A stretch of 6,195 bases of DNA from Thermococcus sp. (lineage in GTDB: Archaea; Methanobacteriota_B; Thermococci; Thermococcales; Thermococcaceae), in the NCBI GenBank assembly GCA_015522395.1, contig WAMH01000059.1:1-6195 (forward strand), in the 5' to 3' direction. The notes beneath the pieces are model-generated. The model saw only the letters and a program-made list of their open reading frames with translations. It ran no database searches and was not told the origin of the DNA. This document shows, one piece after another, positions 5,305-6,195 of this stretch (positions are counted from its first letter, which is position 1; each line of letters starts with the position of its first letter). The position numbers were made by a program, and so were the translations under genes.

Positions 5305-5320
5305 GAAAATTTTAGAAAGA
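5305..5320 (-). terminator. ileS: T-rich tract after ileS, possible terminator
   Basis: On the minus strand, 8 nt after the ileS stop, the sequence reads TTCTTTCTAAAATTTT. Such T runs are usual archaeal termination signals. Weak evidence on its own, but correctly placed. Confidence 0.4.
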
Positions 5321-5328
5321 ATGGAGTC

Positions 5329-6195
5329 TCAGACCTCAACCTTCTCAATCCCTATCTTCGCCTGAACCTCTGGCCACTTGACGACGTAGCCTTTGGCTTC
5401 TCCAAAGACCACCTCGGTCGCCCTCGTCTCCTTCATGATGTAGTCGAGGTTTTCGCTGAGAAGCTCGCGGTTCTCTTCGTTTGTCTCTATCGTGACCCTA
5501 ATGCGGTCGTTAACGTCCAAATCAAGCCTCTTGCGCATCTCCTGTATCCTCCTCACGAACTCCCTGGCTAGGCCCTCAGCGAGCAGTTCCCTCGTGAGGG
5601 TCTTGTCGATGAACACTCTTCCGTCCTCGAAGTCTTCAGCAACGAAGAAGTCCGGCAGCTTCTCCTCGATCGTCAGGTGCTCCCTTGTGAGGTGGAAGGT
5701 CTTGCCCTCGATTTCAACGTCCATTTCGCCCTTCTCGTATAGCCTCCTGCCGTGCTCGCTTATCCAGGCTATGACCTTCTTAGCGTCGCCCTTGAACTCC
5801 GGGCCAACTTTGGCGAAGTTCGGTTTTATGATAAGCTCGCGCTCGACCCTGCCAACGGTCACTTCCTTGGCGTTGAGCTGGTCTTTCAGCAGTCTGTTCA
5901 GCCTCTCGACGGCCTTCCTGACGGTTTCGTCCTCGGTCTCTATGATTATCCTCCTGACTGGGTAGCGGAGCTTTATTTTGGCCCTCTGCCTGGCGCTTGA
6001 ACCTGCCTCGACGATTTTCCTTACTGCCTCCATCTCGCGCTCGAGTTCACCATCTATGGCCTTCTCATCAGCCTTCGGCCAGTCTAGCATGTGGACGCTT
6101 TCAATACCAACGAACGGCCTCAGGAGGTTCTGGTATATCTCCTCTGCTATGTAGGGCGTGAATGGCGCCGTGAGCCTAAGGAGAACGTCGAAGAC
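5329..6195 (-). CDS. ileS: Isoleucyl-tRNA synthetase, C-terminal part (5' end outside window)
   Basis: Class I aminoacyl-tRNA synthetase that charges tRNA-Ile with isoleucine in the cytosol. The frame is open from the window edge (6195) to TGA 5331-5329, giving the last 288 of roughly 1,070 residues. The first visible residues, LRLTAPFTPYIAEEIYQNLL, are the conserved helix pair of the anticodon-binding domain, followed by SVHMLDWP. Further on, ARQRAKIKLRYPVRRIII and RELLAEGLAREFVRRIQEMR with LDLDVNDRIRV are typical of the C-terminal domain of archaeal/eukaryotic-type IleRS. The catalytic HIGH and KMSKS motifs and the editing domain lie outside the window. An internal ATG at 6090 (MLDWP) is not the start because homologous sequence continues upstream of it. 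No C-terminal zinc finger of the bacterial type is seen, as expected for the archaeal form. Confidence 0.95.
   Translation of the reverse strand, partial: VFDVLLRLTAPFTPYIAEEIYQNLLRPFVGIESVHMLDWPKADEKAIDGELEREMEAVRKIVEAGSSARQRAKIKLRYPVRRIIIETEDETVRKAVERLNRLLKDQLNAKEVTVGRVERELIIKPNFAKVGPEFKGDAKKVIAWISEHGRRLYEKGEMDVEIEGKTFHLTREHLTIEEKLPDFFVAEDFEDGRVFIDKTLTRELLAEGLAREFVRRIQEMRKRLDLDVNDRIRVTIETNEENRELLSENLDYIMKETRATEVVFGEAKGYVVKWPEVQAKIGIEKVEV

Larger units (their letters stand above)
5153..5328. other. AT-rich spacer between two convergent genes
   Basis: This 176-bp stretch lies between the radical SAM stop and the ileS stop and is visibly more AT-rich than the genes. It begins with a T-rich end tract (TTTTACTTT, 5153-5161) that could terminate the radical SAM message. 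It contains TATA-like TTATAAT (5190-5196, +) and, on the minus strand, a TATATTAT-type box around 5255-5264, neither followed by a gene. Two 12-codon ORFs (ATG 5221 and ATG 5269) lack ribosome sites and are not credible. No tRNA or snoRNA-like boxes were recognised. Confidence 0.5.

Noticed and set aside
5221..5307. Two 12-codon ORFs in the spacer (ATG 5221 and ATG 5269)
   Set aside because: Too short, no ribosome binding site, no recognisable sequence; ATG codons arise readily in AT-rich DNA.
1..6195. Mobile element, CRISPR array, tRNA/rRNA gene or defence cluster
   Set aside because: No transposase or integrase motifs, no regularly spaced repeats, no cloverleaf-like segment and no nuclease/toxin partners were found on either strand; the window is mostly housekeeping genes.

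Overview
The window looks like chromosomal DNA of a hyperthermophilic euryarchaeon of the Thermococcales, most likely a Thermococcus. The evidence is the set of archaeal-type genes (TrmB-family sugar regulator, Pop5 subunit of RNase P, archaeal phosphohexomutase, UPF0146 protein, archaeal glycogen synthase remnant), archaeal BRE/TATA promoter boxes, GGAGGT ribosome binding sites, GTG starts, T-rich ends instead of hairpin terminators, and dense gene packing with GC-rich third codon positions.

Layout from left to right. Bases 1-392 (+) hold the 3' end of a metallo-beta-lactamase-fold hydrolase. It runs convergently into, and overlaps by 23 bp, an archaeal phosphoglucosamine/phosphohexomutase gene (370-1767, -). 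That gene is the second member of a probable two-gene operon led by a UPF0146 SAM-methyltransferase-like protein (1783-2193, -). A compact divergent promoter region (2194-2324) separates this operon from a TrmB-family regulator (2325-3347, +). It carries two TATA boxes, a palindrome over the regulator's BRE/TATA, and a TATCAC half-site resembling the Thermococcales glycolytic motif near the predicted transcription start. Immediately downstream (3380-3633, +) is the wreck of a glycogen synthase gene: about 33 N-terminal codons, a one-base frameshift, then an internal deletion that joins the N-terminal region to the last ~33 codons. Its stop codon interlocks with that of the convergent RNase P Pop5 gene (3630-3992, -). 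A 41-bp divergent spacer with one near-symmetric TATA element follows, then an uncharacterised radical SAM enzyme (4034-5152, +), an AT-richer 176-bp spacer with no convincing gene, and the C-terminal 288 codons of isoleucyl-tRNA synthetase (5329-6195, -; its 5' end is outside the window).

How the genes fit together. The phosphohexomutase, TrmB-family regulator and dead glycogen synthase suggest a sugar-phosphate/polysaccharide neighbourhood in which glycogen synthesis at this locus has been lost while the adjacent sugar-sensing regulator remains intact. The regulator is also compositionally mosaic: its first ~197 codons are clearly more GC-rich at third positions than its last 143. The right half is translation and RNA-processing housekeeping (RNase P subunit, IleRS) plus a radical SAM enzyme of unknown substrate.

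I found no mobile element, CRISPR array, tRNA/rRNA gene or defence-like system. The strongest unusual signals are the glycogen synthase deletion remnant, the mosaic regulator beside it, and the uncharacterised radical SAM enzyme. All homology statements come from reading the sequence and from memory of the families; no database search was run.
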